Notes under the pieces: generated by a model
Databases searched by the model: none
Seen by the model: the letters and a program-made list of their open reading frames with translations, nothing else
What the model was told of the DNA's origin: nothing
In this document: piece by piece, positions 44,059 through 51,854 of the stretch
How the letters are laid out: each line of letters starts with the position of its first letter
Position numbering within the stretch: the stretch's first letter is position 1
Program-made: the position numbers and the translations under genes
NCBI RefSeq assembly: GCF_009937955.1
Contig: NZ_AP018439.1
Coordinates: forward strand, 3,782,001 to 3,846,000
Length of the DNA: 64,000 nucleotides
Reading direction: 5' to 3'
Origin: Undibacterium sp. KW1
Lineage (GTDB): Bacteria > Pseudomonadota > Gammaproteobacteria > Burkholderiales > Burkholderiaceae_D

Positions 44059-44463
44059 ATGCATAAACAATTTTTTGTCAATCTGCCAGTCAAAGACCTG
44101 GCACGTTCCAAACAATTCTGGAGCAGCCTTGGTTACAGCTTCGATCCAAAATTCGCCAGTGATAACGCTGCCTGCATTATCTTCGGTGAAAACATCCTGA
44201 TCATGCTGCTGACAGAAGAACTCTTTGCCAGCTTCGCCCACAAGCCAGTCTGCGATGCCCACGAGCGTGTCGAAGTCTTGCATGCCATGTCCTGCGATGG
44301 CCGCGAACATGTCGATAGCCTCATCGCAAAAGCCAGGGCTGCTGGTGCCACCATCCCCGACGAAGCAGAAGATCATGGCTTCATGTATGCACAGGGCTTC
44401 TATGACCTTGATGGTCACGGCTGGAATTGCTGCGCGTGGGCCACGGAAGGTGAATGCAAATAA
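44059..44463 (+). CDS. VOC-family protein, copy 1 (lacks the usual metal-ligand Glu)
   Basis: 134 residues of the glyoxalase/bleomycin-resistance fold: MHKQFFVNLPVKDLARSKQF, FGENILIMLLTEELFASFAH, REHVDSLIAKARAAGATIPD and FYDLDGHGWNCCAWA. In typical members the position after GHGW is Glu, a metal ligand; here it is Asn, followed by two Cys. The neighbouring copy keeps the Glu. It shares a start pattern and roughly two-thirds of its residues with that copy, so one arose by tandem duplication. Part of the ECF42 operon. Confidence 0.88.
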   Translation: MHKQFFVNLPVKDLARSKQFWSSLGYSFDPKFASDNAACIIFGENILIMLLTEELFASFAHKPVCDAHERVEVLHAMSCDGREHVDSLIAKARAAGATIPDEAEDHGFMYAQGFYDLDGHGWNCCAWATEGECK

Positions 44464-44520
44464 AACGGTATGGCTCGCCTGGCCTGCCTATACCGGAACA
44501 ACAAATGAAAGGAAGACAAA

Positions 44521-44925
44521 ATGCATAAACAAATTTTTGTAAATCTGTCTGTCAAAGACCTGCCTCGCTCAAAGGAATTCTGGAGCAGTCTGGGCTACAG
44601 TTTTGAACCCAAGTTCACGAATGATCAGGCTGCCTGCATGATCATGGGCGAGAACCTGTTCGTCATGCTGCTGGTAGAAGAATTCTTTGCTGGCTTCACC
44701 AACAAGCCCATCAGCGATGCGCATGAGCGTACTGAAGTGTTGAACTGCCTGTCCTGCGACAGCCGCGAACATGTCGATAGCCTGGTCGCCAAAGCCAGGG
44801 CTGCGGGTGCCACAGTGCCTAAAGAGCCTATAGATCATGGTTTCATGTACGGACATGGTTTCCATGATGTCGACGGCCATGGCTGGGAACTGGTGTACAT
44901 GGTAGCCGAAGGTGAGTGCAAATAA
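44521..44925 (+). CDS. VOC-family protein, copy 2
   Basis: 134 residues, same length as copy 1, starting MHKQIFVNLSVKDLPRSKEF. It carries MGENLFVMLLVEEFFAGFTN, REHVDSLVAKARAAGATVPK and FHDVDGHGWELVYMVAEGEC. The WELVYM end keeps the Glu expected to bind the metal. It is 57 bp after copy 1 and is followed by a strong terminator, marking the operon end. Confidence 0.9.
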   Translation: MHKQIFVNLSVKDLPRSKEFWSSLGYSFEPKFTNDQAACMIMGENLFVMLLVEEFFAGFTNKPISDAHERTEVLNCLSCDSREHVDSLVAKARAAGATVPKEPIDHGFMYGHGFHDVDGHGWELVYMVAEGECK

Positions 44926-44952
44926 ATCTGCGCAAGCTGAACCTGCCCCACC

Positions 44953-44981
44953 AAACCGCCTGCTCTTCAGGCGGTTTTTTT
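44953..44981 (+). terminator. Rho-independent terminator of the ECF42 operon
   Basis: AAACCGCCTG-CTCTT-CAGGCGGTTT is a perfect 10-bp stem followed by further T residues. Confidence 0.92.
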
Positions 44982-45112
44982 ATGGACATGACTATCGCTT
45001 CCATGCAATTCGTCACGGCAGACTCAAGCTTGGTCACACACTCCCTTACCTACTCCTGCTGACCCGGCATACTGATTCCATGTAAAACTCTTCATGTCGC
45101 AGGAAATAAGAA

Positions 45113-46057
45113 ATGAAATTTTTTAACCAGCCAGGCAAGCTATGTAGATTCACATCCATTTTATATCGTTTGATAACCTGTATCACCCTGAGCCTGCTGG
45201 CAGCAGCTTCTGTACACGCTGCCATGCCAGAGACGGCTTATGAGATGCAACAAGGCATCATCTACCAGCGCAACGGCGATGAAGTATTGACGGGTGATCT
45301 ATACCGTCCCAAGGGTGATGGAAAATATCCTGTGCTGATCGCAGTACACGGCGGCGACTGGCGCTTTGCCGATGCCAGTCTGTATAAACACTGGGGACCG
45401 TATCTGGCAAAAAATGGCTATGCCGTATTTGCCGTTAATTATCGTCTGGTCAAAGACAAAACCAATCTCTATCCGGCAGCTGTACACGATGTACGCGCCG
45501 CCGTGCAGTTCTTGCGCCAGCAGGCGGCGGCTTACCAGCTTGATCCTGAACGTATAGGTTTGATGGGCGACTCAGCCGGAGCACAGCTTGCCTCTATCGT
45601 CGCACTGGCTGGTGACCAGCCACCGTTCTCAGATGGCATGCAACCCACGACAAAGGTCAAGGTTTGCATAGGCATTTATGGCAGCTATGATCTGACGGCA
45701 AAGTGGGAACATTCGAATCGCTACTACCCTGACAATAATATTGCCCAGGGTTTCCTTGGCAGCAGTTTGATTGACAACCGAAAAATTTATTTTGAAGCGT
45801 CGCCGCTGTCGTATGTGACGCGGGATAATAATCAAACGCAGTTCTTGTTGAGCTGGGGAGCGAAGGACAAATTCGTAGATCCTGCTGGGCAGTCGATTGC
45901 CTTCATGCATGCATTGAAGCAGGCGGGGTTTTCTGTGAGTTCTGTTGTGTTAAAAAATGCGGGGCATTATTGGGCGTCTGAGCCTATCAAGATACCTGGC
46001 AGTGATTCTGGATATTTGGCACCGCGATTATTAGAATTTTTGAAGGAGAAGCTGTAG
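45113..46057 (+). CDS. Exported alpha/beta-hydrolase (esterase/BD-FAE-like)
   Basis: 314 residues with a signal peptide (ITCITLSLLAAASVHAA). The HGG oxyanion motif (LIAVHGGDWRFADASLYKHW) and the nucleophile elbow RIGLMGDSAGAQLASIVALA define the HSL/BD-FAE esterase group. The Asp is in GAKDKFVDP and the His in KNAGHYW. The substrate is unknown. It follows the ECF42 operon but has a terminator in front, so it is probably separately transcribed. Confidence 0.9.
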   Translation: MKFFNQPGKLCRFTSILYRLITCITLSLLAAASVHAAMPETAYEMQQGIIYQRNGDEVLTGDLYRPKGDGKYPVLIAVHGGDWRFADASLYKHWGPYLAKNGYAVFAVNYRLVKDKTNLYPAAVHDVRAAVQFLRQQAAAYQLDPERIGLMGDSAGAQLASIVALAGDQPPFSDGMQPTTKVKVCIGIYGSYDLTAKWEHSNRYYPDNNIAQGFLGSSLIDNRKIYFEASPLSYVTRDNNQTQFLLSWGAKDKFVDPAGQSIAFMHALKQAGFSVSSVVLKNAGHYWASEPIKIPGSDSGYLAPRLLEFLKEKL

Positions 46058-46167
46058 GGGTCTTAAGCACGCCAACTCATGATTTCAGGCCTGTATGTCA
46101 TGGTTAGTCAGTAATTCGTTTTGCTCGAGCAACATGATATAGATTGAATAACCGCCCCCTCAAAGTC

Positions 46168-46199
46168 GTCATTCCTGCGTGCTTTTGGCAGGAATCCAC
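46168..46199. repeat. REP-like palindrome
   Basis: GTCATTCCTGC and its near complement GGCAGGAATCCA frame a short loop. This resembles widely dispersed REP elements of the GTCATTCCCGC type. It sits in the gene-free stretch 46058-46664. Confidence 0.6.
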
Positions 46200-46333
46200 C
46201 GGGCTGGCGCTCCAGCGGCGTTCTTGGCATCCGGTTAGCTTCATAAATTTCAGAATCGTTGTGTTTAAATTTCCTGACTTTAAGCACCTGCACACGTCAT
46301 TTACGATTGCCAGCCGGGGGTAGCCCGACAGCT

Positions 46334-46367
46334 ACATACCTTTCTTGCGTCGCCAAGAAAGGTATGT
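46334..46367. repeat. Perfect 14-bp inverted repeat (ACATACCTTTCTTG type)
   Basis: ACATACCTTTCTTG and CAAGAAAGGTATGT flank a six-base CGTCGC loop and are followed by AAAGAAGGCGACCC. Similar CTTTCTTG-CGCCAAGAAAG blocks are, as far as I recall, repeated intergenically in many beta- and gammaproteobacteria. Confidence 0.65.
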
Positions 46368-46387
46368 CAAAGAAGGCGACCCAGGCG

Positions 46388-46515
46388 TAGCCGCCCCCTA
46401 AAGGGGGTTCCCGTTTATGCTGTACAAAAAATGGGAAGGCCCGAAACTCGCCTGCGGCTCAAACAGCGGTCCTTCTTAATCCATTTTCTGTACAGCACAA
46501 ACGGCGGCTACACAT
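46388..46515. repeat. Long imperfect palindrome around CTGTACA
   Basis: CCGTTTATGCTGTACA... (46411-46434) pairs with its complement at 46481-46504 in 22 of 24 positions, and outer blocks GTAGCCGCC and GGCGGCTAC extend the fold. It encodes nothing. Together with the two repeats before it, this fills the 0.6-kb gap behind the esterase gene. Confidence 0.6.
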
Positions 46516-46611
46516 GGGAACAGCAAAAAATCAAAAACAGCCCCAACGTCACCACGACCTGTTTTTATATTTTTTGAGCTAGGGACTACTCGCAGCCTTA
46601 GTTTCACATAG

Positions 46612-46639
46612 AAAAAACCCACCAATCAATCTGGCGGGT
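46612..46639 (-). terminator. Rho-independent terminator after the flavodoxin-like gene
   Basis: On the minus strand ACCCGCCA and TGGTGGGT form a stem with one G-T pair, followed by TTTTTT, 26 bp past the stop. Confidence 0.8.
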
Positions 46640-46664
46640 CTTTTTACTTCAACACTAACTCAAT

Positions 46665-47234
46665 TCACTTAAACTTCGCAGCCACTTCCGCAATCCGCTT
46701 ACCAAACAATTTCGCTGTTTCCAGGTCACCTGGCAACGGGCCTTCTTCTGGTGAAGAATCGGATGGGGACTGCGTCATCAGGCCACTGAAGCTGGCGATG
46801 TAGTTGATGTCATTGCGTTGTGCCGCCTTGCTGTTGGATGGCATCAGGCCTGTGCCTACCCAGATCATGGAATGCTGTTGTGACAGGGTGAACAGGTAAT
46901 GCAGGGTCGATAATTTGTCGCCATTCATGGAGGCAGAATTGGTGAAACCTGCGGCGATCTTGTCTTTCCAGACCTGGCTATACCAAGGCTTGGAAGAAGC
47001 ATCGGCGAATTTTTTGAATTGCCAGGACACTGATCCCATATAAGTTGGGGAACCAAAGACGATAGCATCAGCAGCGGCCAGGGTTTCCCATTGGGCGTCG
47101 GTGATATTGCCTTCGGCGTCAATCTTGATGAGTTCGGCATCAGCACCGGCAGCGGCAGCACCTGCGTGTACTGCTTCTGCAGCCTTGGTGGTGTGGCCAT
47201 AACCTGAATGATAAATAATCGCGACTTTAGACAT
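46665..47234 (-). CDS. Flavodoxin/WrbA-like NAD(P)H:quinone oxidoreductase
   Basis: 189 residues. The FMN phosphate loop is HSGYGHTTKAAEAVHAG at the N-terminus. FGSPTYMGSVSWQFKKFADA near residue 60 and the C-terminal GDLETAKLFGKRIAEVAAKF complete the WrbA/flavodoxin-like fold. Such proteins reduce quinones by two electrons. It lies 99 bp downstream of the pirin gene on the same strand, and both may answer to the divergent LysR regulator. Confidence 0.88.
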   Translation of the reverse strand: MSKVAIIYHSGYGHTTKAAEAVHAGAAAAGADAELIKIDAEGNITDAQWETLAAADAIVFGSPTYMGSVSWQFKKFADASSKPWYSQVWKDKIAAGFTNSASMNGDKLSTLHYLFTLSQQHSMIWVGTGLMPSNSKAAQRNDINYIASFSGLMTQSPSDSSPEEGPLPGDLETAKLFGKRIAEVAAKFK

Positions 47235-47333
47235 GTTTTACTCCAAATTTATATGTTGAGATTGCTAAGGAAAAAGACAAATCACTGACGCGTTTTTACT
47301 TGTTCACGTCAGCGATTTTCCTGTCTTTAGTAC

Positions 47334-48035
47334 TTATTGAGGCAGATCAAATACCAGTACTTCTGCCTGTTTACCCTGCTCCAGCACGAGTTTTTCTTCG
47401 GCTGACATCATCACGGCATCGCCCTCTTTCAAGGCCATGCCATTGACCTGCAATTCACCGCGTGCTACGTGGACATAGGTCAGGCGATCCTTTGCCAGTG
47501 CTACTTCCTGCTTTTGTTCTGCATCGAACAAGCCAATTTGCAGACGTGCGTTCTGGCGGATCTTGATCGAGCCATCAGCACCATCACCAGAAACCACCAG
47601 GCGCAAGCGACCCTGTTTTTCTTCACGGCTGAATTCTTTTTCACCGTACAAAGGCTCACCACCCAACTGGTCTGGCTGTATCCAGATTTGCAGCAAACGT
47701 GTGTGCTCATTATTTGCCGGGTTAAATTCCGAATGGCGCACACCAGTACCTGCACTCATATACTGCACATTGCCTGGACGTATCGTACTGCCATTGCCCA
47801 TGCTGTCTTTGTGCGCAATCGCACCTTCGAGCACATAAGTAATAATTTCCATGTTCTGGTGCGGATGCGTACCAAAACCCATGGCTGGAGCGATCCAGTC
47901 ATCGTTAATCACACGCAGTGGGCCAAAACCCATGTGCTGTGGATCGTAATATTCTGCAAATGAAAAACTGTGATGTGATTTCAGCCAGCCGTGCTCGGCG
48001 TGGCCGCGTTCTTGTGATGGTCTGAGCGTAATCAT
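47334..48035 (-). CDS. Pirin-family protein (YhaK/quercetinase-like)
   Basis: The ATG at 48035 (MITLRPSQERGHAEHGWLKS) gives 233 residues; the upstream ATG adds five residues. Two cupin domains are present. The N-terminal one keeps the metal histidines HTFSFAEY-type HSFSFAEYYDP, GFGTHPHQNMEIITYVLEGA and HKDSMGN, and GTGVRHSEFNPANNEHTRLL with WIQP. Bacterial pirins of this type (YhaK) include enzymes that oxidise quercetin and redox-responsive proteins. It is divergent from the LysR gene. Confidence 0.92.
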   Translation of the reverse strand: MITLRPSQERGHAEHGWLKSHHSFSFAEYYDPQHMGFGPLRVINDDWIAPAMGFGTHPHQNMEIITYVLEGAIAHKDSMGNGSTIRPGNVQYMSAGTGVRHSEFNPANNEHTRLLQIWIQPDQLGGEPLYGEKEFSREEKQGRLRLVVSGDGADGSIKIRQNARLQIGLFDAEQKQEVALAKDRLTYVHVARGELQVNGMALKEGDAVMMSAEEKLVLEQGKQAEVLVFDLPQ

Positions 48036-48103
48036 ATAAGTCCCTTTCAAATTTCCTGAAGAATGTGTTCAGGCGATGTACACACTATATACATGCAAAT
48101 TCT

Positions 48104-48149
48104 TTGACATAAGGGTAGAATTTCATATAACTCATTCAAATTATTTGAA
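48104..48149 (+). promoter_or_regulatory. Promoter and LysR-type operator of the pirin/LysR region
   Basis: TTGACA (48104-48109) and TATAAC (48126-48131) are spaced by 16 bp on the plus strand. They are followed by the dyad TTCAAA-TTA-TTTGAA (48135-48149), which contains a T-N11-A LysR box. The dyad ends five bases before the LysR start and fits autoregulation. Confidence 0.5.
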
Positions 48150-48154
48150 CAAGC

Positions 48155-49072
48155 ATGAACCTGACCCTTGAAGCCCTGCAAATCCTTGATGCGATAGAAC
48201 GCAAGGGCAGCTTTGCGGCGGCTGCAGCGGCCCTGGACAAAGTGCCCTCAGCCATCACTTACAGCATACGCAAGCTGGAAGAAGACCTGGATGTATTGCT
48301 ATATGACAGACGCGGCCACAGGGCCAAACTGACTATCGCCGGCGAAGAATTATTGCTCCAGGGCAGACATTTACTGAATGCTGCACAGGAGCTGGAGAAC
48401 CGTGTAAAACGTGCCGCCAGCGGCTGGGAGGCGGAGCTGCGCATCGTCATTGATGGCATCATACAATTCGACGACATGATCCCCTTGATCAAGGAATTTG
48501 AACAACAGGGATGCGGTACACGCATCCGTATCAGCCAGGAGATTTTGTCCGGCGTCTGGGAAACCATGGTATCTGGCCGTGCTGACCTGGCCATAGGCGC
48601 TGCCTATTACGGGCCGGATGCAATACGCATGCAGGGTGAATTCCAGACCCGCTTGCTGGGCAGCGTGGAATGGGTGTTTGCCGTGGCACCACAACACCCG
48701 CTGGCGCAGGCAGCAGAACCGCTGACACCGGCGATTTTGCAGGCCCACAGGGCGATAGCCATCGGTGATACTGGCCTGACTCTGCCATCGATGACGGCCG
48801 GCTTGCTAAGCGGCCAGGACACCATGACCGTGCCTACCATGCATGCCAAGCTGGCGGCACAACTGGCTGGCCTGGGTTGCGGGCATTTGCCGCGCCGCCT
48901 GGCATTACCCCATTTGCGCAGTGGTGCTTTGATAGAAAAGAAGACCAGCGCTCACCGTCCGCCAGAAGATAACCGCCTGGTCTGGCGTAATGCCAACAAG
49001 GGCAAGGCTTTGCTGTGGTTTTTACAGAAGTTGCAAGACCCTGTCGTGCAACGCATGTTGATAGGTAATTGA
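48155..49072 (+). CDS. LysR-family transcriptional regulator
   Basis: 305 residues. N-terminal winged helix-turn-helix LTLEALQILDAIERKGSFAA, AAAALDKVPSAITYSIRKLE. The effector domain follows from about residue 90 (AELRIVIDGIIQFDDMIPLI). Divergent orientation to the pirin and flavodoxin genes suggests that it controls them. The inducer is unknown; quinones or electrophiles would fit the neighbours (inference). Confidence 0.93.
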   Translation: MNLTLEALQILDAIERKGSFAAAAAALDKVPSAITYSIRKLEEDLDVLLYDRRGHRAKLTIAGEELLLQGRHLLNAAQELENRVKRAASGWEAELRIVIDGIIQFDDMIPLIKEFEQQGCGTRIRISQEILSGVWETMVSGRADLAIGAAYYGPDAIRMQGEFQTRLLGSVEWVFAVAPQHPLAQAAEPLTPAILQAHRAIAIGDTGLTLPSMTAGLLSGQDTMTVPTMHAKLAAQLAGLGCGHLPRRLALPHLRSGALIEKKTSAHRPPEDNRLVWRNANKGKALLWFLQKLQDPVVQRMLIGN

Positions 49073-49081
49073 AGAACATCC

Positions 49082-49984
49082 ATGCCAACAAAACAGATGA
49101 TGCAAAAATACATAGGACGTTTCGCCCCCTCACCGACCGGCCCCTTGCACATGGGTTCGCTGGTGGCTGCCATGGCCAGCTATCTGGATGCCAAAGCCCA
49201 CGAAGGGCTATGGCTGCTGCGCATGGAAGACCTGGATTTTGACCGGAATGTCAAAGGTGCAGACCAAAATATTATCAATTCACTGCAACGCTGCGGCATG
49301 CTCTGGGATGGCGACATCACCTGGCAAAGCCAGCGCCAGCATCTGTATGAAGCTGCCTTGCAAAAGCTGGGCAATAATCTTTACCCCTGTGCCTGTTCAC
49401 GCAAGGAAATTGCTGATTCGCGGTTGCGCCTGGGTGACGCGGCCAGCCAGATTTACCCGGGCACTTGCCGTCACGGGCTGGCAGCAGGCAAGACAGCGCG
49501 TGCCTGGCGCTTGCGCGTGCCTGACAAAATCTATCGCTTTGAAGACCGGCTGGCTGGCATGCAGCAGCAAAACCTGGCGACCGAGGTGGGAGACTTTGTC
49601 TTGAAACGCGCTGACGGTTTTTGGGCCTACCAGTTGGCGGTGGTGGTTGATGATGCCGCGCAAGGCATCACGCATGTGGTGCGTGGTGCTGACCTGATAG
49701 ATTCAACTGCTCGTCAAATCTATCTGCAAGAATTGCTGGGCTTGCCCACGCCGCATTACCTGCATGTGCCAGTAGTGACCAATGCTGATGGCGAGAAATT
49801 ATCCAAGCAAACCGGAGCACTGGCTTTTGACCGTGGTGACAATGATGTGCTGCATGAAGCGCTGATACCGGCAGCCCAATTTCTTGGACTGAGCTTGCCC
49901 TTACCAGTCACAGATATTCCCACTTTCTGGTCAATGGCAATTCAGGCTTGGAAAGAAAAATTGGTCAGTATGGATAGAAGATAG
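49082..49984 (+). CDS. gluQ: Glutamyl-Q tRNA(Asp) synthetase
   Basis: 300 residues: a GluRS catalytic core without an anticodon-binding domain. The HIGH-type motif is in [20 protein letters not shown]; the KMSKS equivalent is EKLSKQTG. The zinc-binding insert has [20 protein letters not shown] and YPGTCRHG. The enzyme attaches glutamate to queuosine of tRNA-Asp. It follows the LysR gene by 9 bp and might share its transcript. It ends at a perfect hairpin. Confidence 0.94.
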   Translation: MPTKQMMQKYIGRFAPSPTGPLHMGSLVAAMASYLDAKAHEGLWLLRMEDLDFDRNVKGADQNIINSLQRCGMLWDGDITWQSQRQHLYEAALQKLGNNLYPCACSRKEIADSRLRLGDAASQIYPGTCRHGLAAGKTARAWRLRVPDKIYRFEDRLAGMQQQNLATEVGDFVLKRADGFWAYQLAVVVDDAAQGITHVVRGADLIDSTARQIYLQELLGLPTPHYLHVPVVTNADGEKLSKQTGALAFDRGDNDVLHEALIPAAQFLGLSLPLPVTDIPTFWSMAIQAWKEKLVSMDRR

Positions 49985-49987
49985 ACA

Positions 49988-50010
49988 CAAGGGCTGCGCT
50001 GCAGCCCTTG
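49988..50010 (+). terminator. Perfect 10-bp hairpin after gluQ
   Basis: CAAGGGCTGC-GCT-GCAGCCCTTG starts four bases behind the gluQ stop. The T tract that follows is short (TTAAT), so termination may be weak. Confidence 0.55.
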
Positions 50011-50092
50011 TTAATACCTATGACTTATGATGCAAGCCAAAAATCGCTGGCCTTAGTCACCGCTGAGAACTGACAAGCAATTAATATTCAAA

Positions 50093-50581
50093 TTAATGTT
50101 CAGGATGTTCCCTGCCGCGCTCGTGTCCATGGCGGTCATGTTCATCATAGCGCCTGTCGCGTCTGTCATCGCGCCAGTATTCATCACGGCGATAGGCATC
50201 ATGCCTGTAACTATGGTCACGATAATAACCATCGCGGTAACGTGGCACTACCTGTGTGTTGTACCAGTTTTCCTGCACAAAATAGACTGGGCGGCCGCAG
50301 GCATGATAGCTGTAGCAATAACGACTCCAGTTATTCCTGTGTACAGTCGGCACTACCAGATACATAGGGGGCTGAACCACCCGCACTCTTTCGACAACAC
50401 GGGGCTCACGGTAAATCACCTGTGGTTGAGGGAAATTACCTACGTCCACCTGACCATAAAATCCTGGCTGCCCAAATTGCACGGAAACACCGACATTCTG
50501 TGCCTGGGACTGCGCTGTCATGAACAAGGCTGCGCAAGCAGCGCCCGCCATCAATACTTTTTTGCATGTCATGGTTTTCAT
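50093..50581 (-). CDS. Exported Arg/Tyr/His-rich protein of unknown function
   Basis: The ATG at 50581 with GGAG upstream gives 162 residues, starting with a signal peptide (KKVLMAGAACAALFMTAQSQ, then AQ). A beta-rich middle follows: VGVSVQFGQPGFYGQVDVGN and PTVHRNNWSRYCYSYHACGR with two Cys. The last 45 residues are a low-complexity tail of Arg, Asp, His and Tyr (RRDEYWRDDRRDRRYDEHDR). The middle resembles small exported proteins common in Burkholderiales. The tail could bind metal or nucleic acid, but no function is known. Confidence 0.8.
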   Translation of the reverse strand: MKTMTCKKVLMAGAACAALFMTAQSQAQNVGVSVQFGQPGFYGQVDVGNFPQPQVIYREPRVVERVRVVQPPMYLVVPTVHRNNWSRYCYSYHACGRPVYFVQENWYNTQVVPRYRDGYYRDHSYRHDAYRRDEYWRDDRRDRRYDEHDRHGHERGREHPEH

Positions 50582-50760
50582 TGCGTACTCCTTTTCAATC
50601 ACAGAAATACATCCTGCGCTTATACCTATAACGTCTGGGCAGCGCATCTGTTGACTTCTGTAGAACATATTTTGCTTGAGCACGGGCTACAGGTCTGTGT
50701 GTTATCCAACACAAAGACCTGCATGACAAATGAAGATCACAAAAAAATTCGCAGTACAAC

Positions 50761-51429
50761 TTATTTTGCGGGGAAATCGGCAGCCCATTGCTGCGCTTTT
50801 TGATCAAGAACGGCGCGACGCTCTGCCGATATTTTCGTCGTCAGTTGTGCGAGTGTTGTACGGTGCGATGCGCAGGCATACTTGACATCGCGCTTGCCAA
50901 ATTGACGCTTGAGCACGCATTCAAGCTGGTTGGCACCAGCCACATCTTCATAAGCTGTTTCCAGTGATTCTGGCAAGACGGCCAGATATCGCAAGACCAG
51001 TTGTGCCGACATGCCACGATAAGCCGGATCGTTCGCGCCAGCTTGATGTGTGTATTTGACAGCATCTTTCAATGCGGCATAGGCATCAGCATTTTTTTTG
51101 ATGTTCGGAATACCGGGATTGGATGTTGTTTCACTAGTGCCATCACCACTGCTCATGGTCACTAACCAGCCCGACTTTTCAGTGATTTTTTCTTCCAGGC
51201 AGGCGAGGCGGTTATTTGCTTCAGCGGCGACATAGGTCTGTGCCTCAACATTGCCCTCTGCAGCGAGTTTGCGGTTCTTTACCAGCCAATCCTTGAAATC
51301 GGCGCGCAAAGGTTTTGCGGTAATCAAGTCGCAATCGTCCAGGCTGATTTTTGCAGCCTGAGAACTTAGGCAAGTGAGTGCCAGACCAAGCAGAAAAACA
51401 GTGCGGGAAATTATTGAAGAATGTTTCAT
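50761..51429 (-). CDS. Exported hypothetical protein
   Basis: 222 residues with a signal peptide (RTVFLLGLALTCLSSQAA). The mature protein is helical with a few Cys (DCDL near the start; CVLKRQFGKRDVKYACASHR) and an internal AEGNVEAQTYVAAEANNRLA segment reminiscent of a Sel1-like repeat. No family is recognised. It is 179 bp upstream of the preceding exported gene on the same strand and divergent from the riboswitch-controlled peptidase gene. Confidence 0.78.
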   Translation of the reverse strand: MKHSSIISRTVFLLGLALTCLSSQAAKISLDDCDLITAKPLRADFKDWLVKNRKLAAEGNVEAQTYVAAEANNRLACLEEKITEKSGWLVTMSSGDGTSETTSNPGIPNIKKNADAYAALKDAVKYTHQAGANDPAYRGMSAQLVLRYLAVLPESLETAYEDVAGANQLECVLKRQFGKRDVKYACASHRTTLAQLTTKISAERRAVLDQKAQQWAADFPAK

Positions 51430-51695
51430 GTGTAATTTGTTATGTTCAATTCAAAAAAACGGATACGAATCCAGGCCAGCGATGCTGCCATGATGGATTT
51501 AATAGTGGAAATGATTTTACAAATTAACACTTTTGTTTTATTCAAAAGCCAGCAAAACAACTATTTGCATTTTCCATTATCAAAGCGAAATCGAAGTTTG
51601 TCTTAGCTGCATGATTTCAACAATCCTTGACATTTTTCCGCTTTCATTTGGGCGGAAATATTTGTACCCTGAATCTGTAATTTCAATTTCAAAAT

Positions 51696-51785
51696 CTTGA
51701 GGGCAAACCCGTTGAAAAATGGGGACGCAAAGCCACCGGCCTAAAGCGCATCTGCGCCATGGTAGCGGGGTTGCCGGTGATGGTG
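51696..51785 (+). promoter_or_regulatory. Cyclic-di-GMP-I (GEMM) riboswitch
   Basis: The conserved blocks occur in order: GAGGGCAAACC, a GAAA tetraloop stem, GGGACGCAAAGCC, CCGGCCTAAA, a variable stem (GCGCATCTGCGC), and GGTAGCGGGGTTGCCGG. This matches the class I c-di-GMP aptamer almost base for base. It lies upstream of the sedolisin gene, whose real start is at 51855. No strong terminator hairpin follows. The sequence GCACGAT (51800-51806) could pair with ATCGGAGTGC (51841-51850), which contains the ribosome-binding site, so control may be translational (inference). The rest of 51430-51695 is AT-rich, with no further feature. Confidence 0.95.
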
Positions 51786-51854
51786 TCTGCTTATTCTTGG
51801 CACGATACTATTATTCGTCGAATCACCGCCCTCTGCTTATATCGGAGTGCATTT

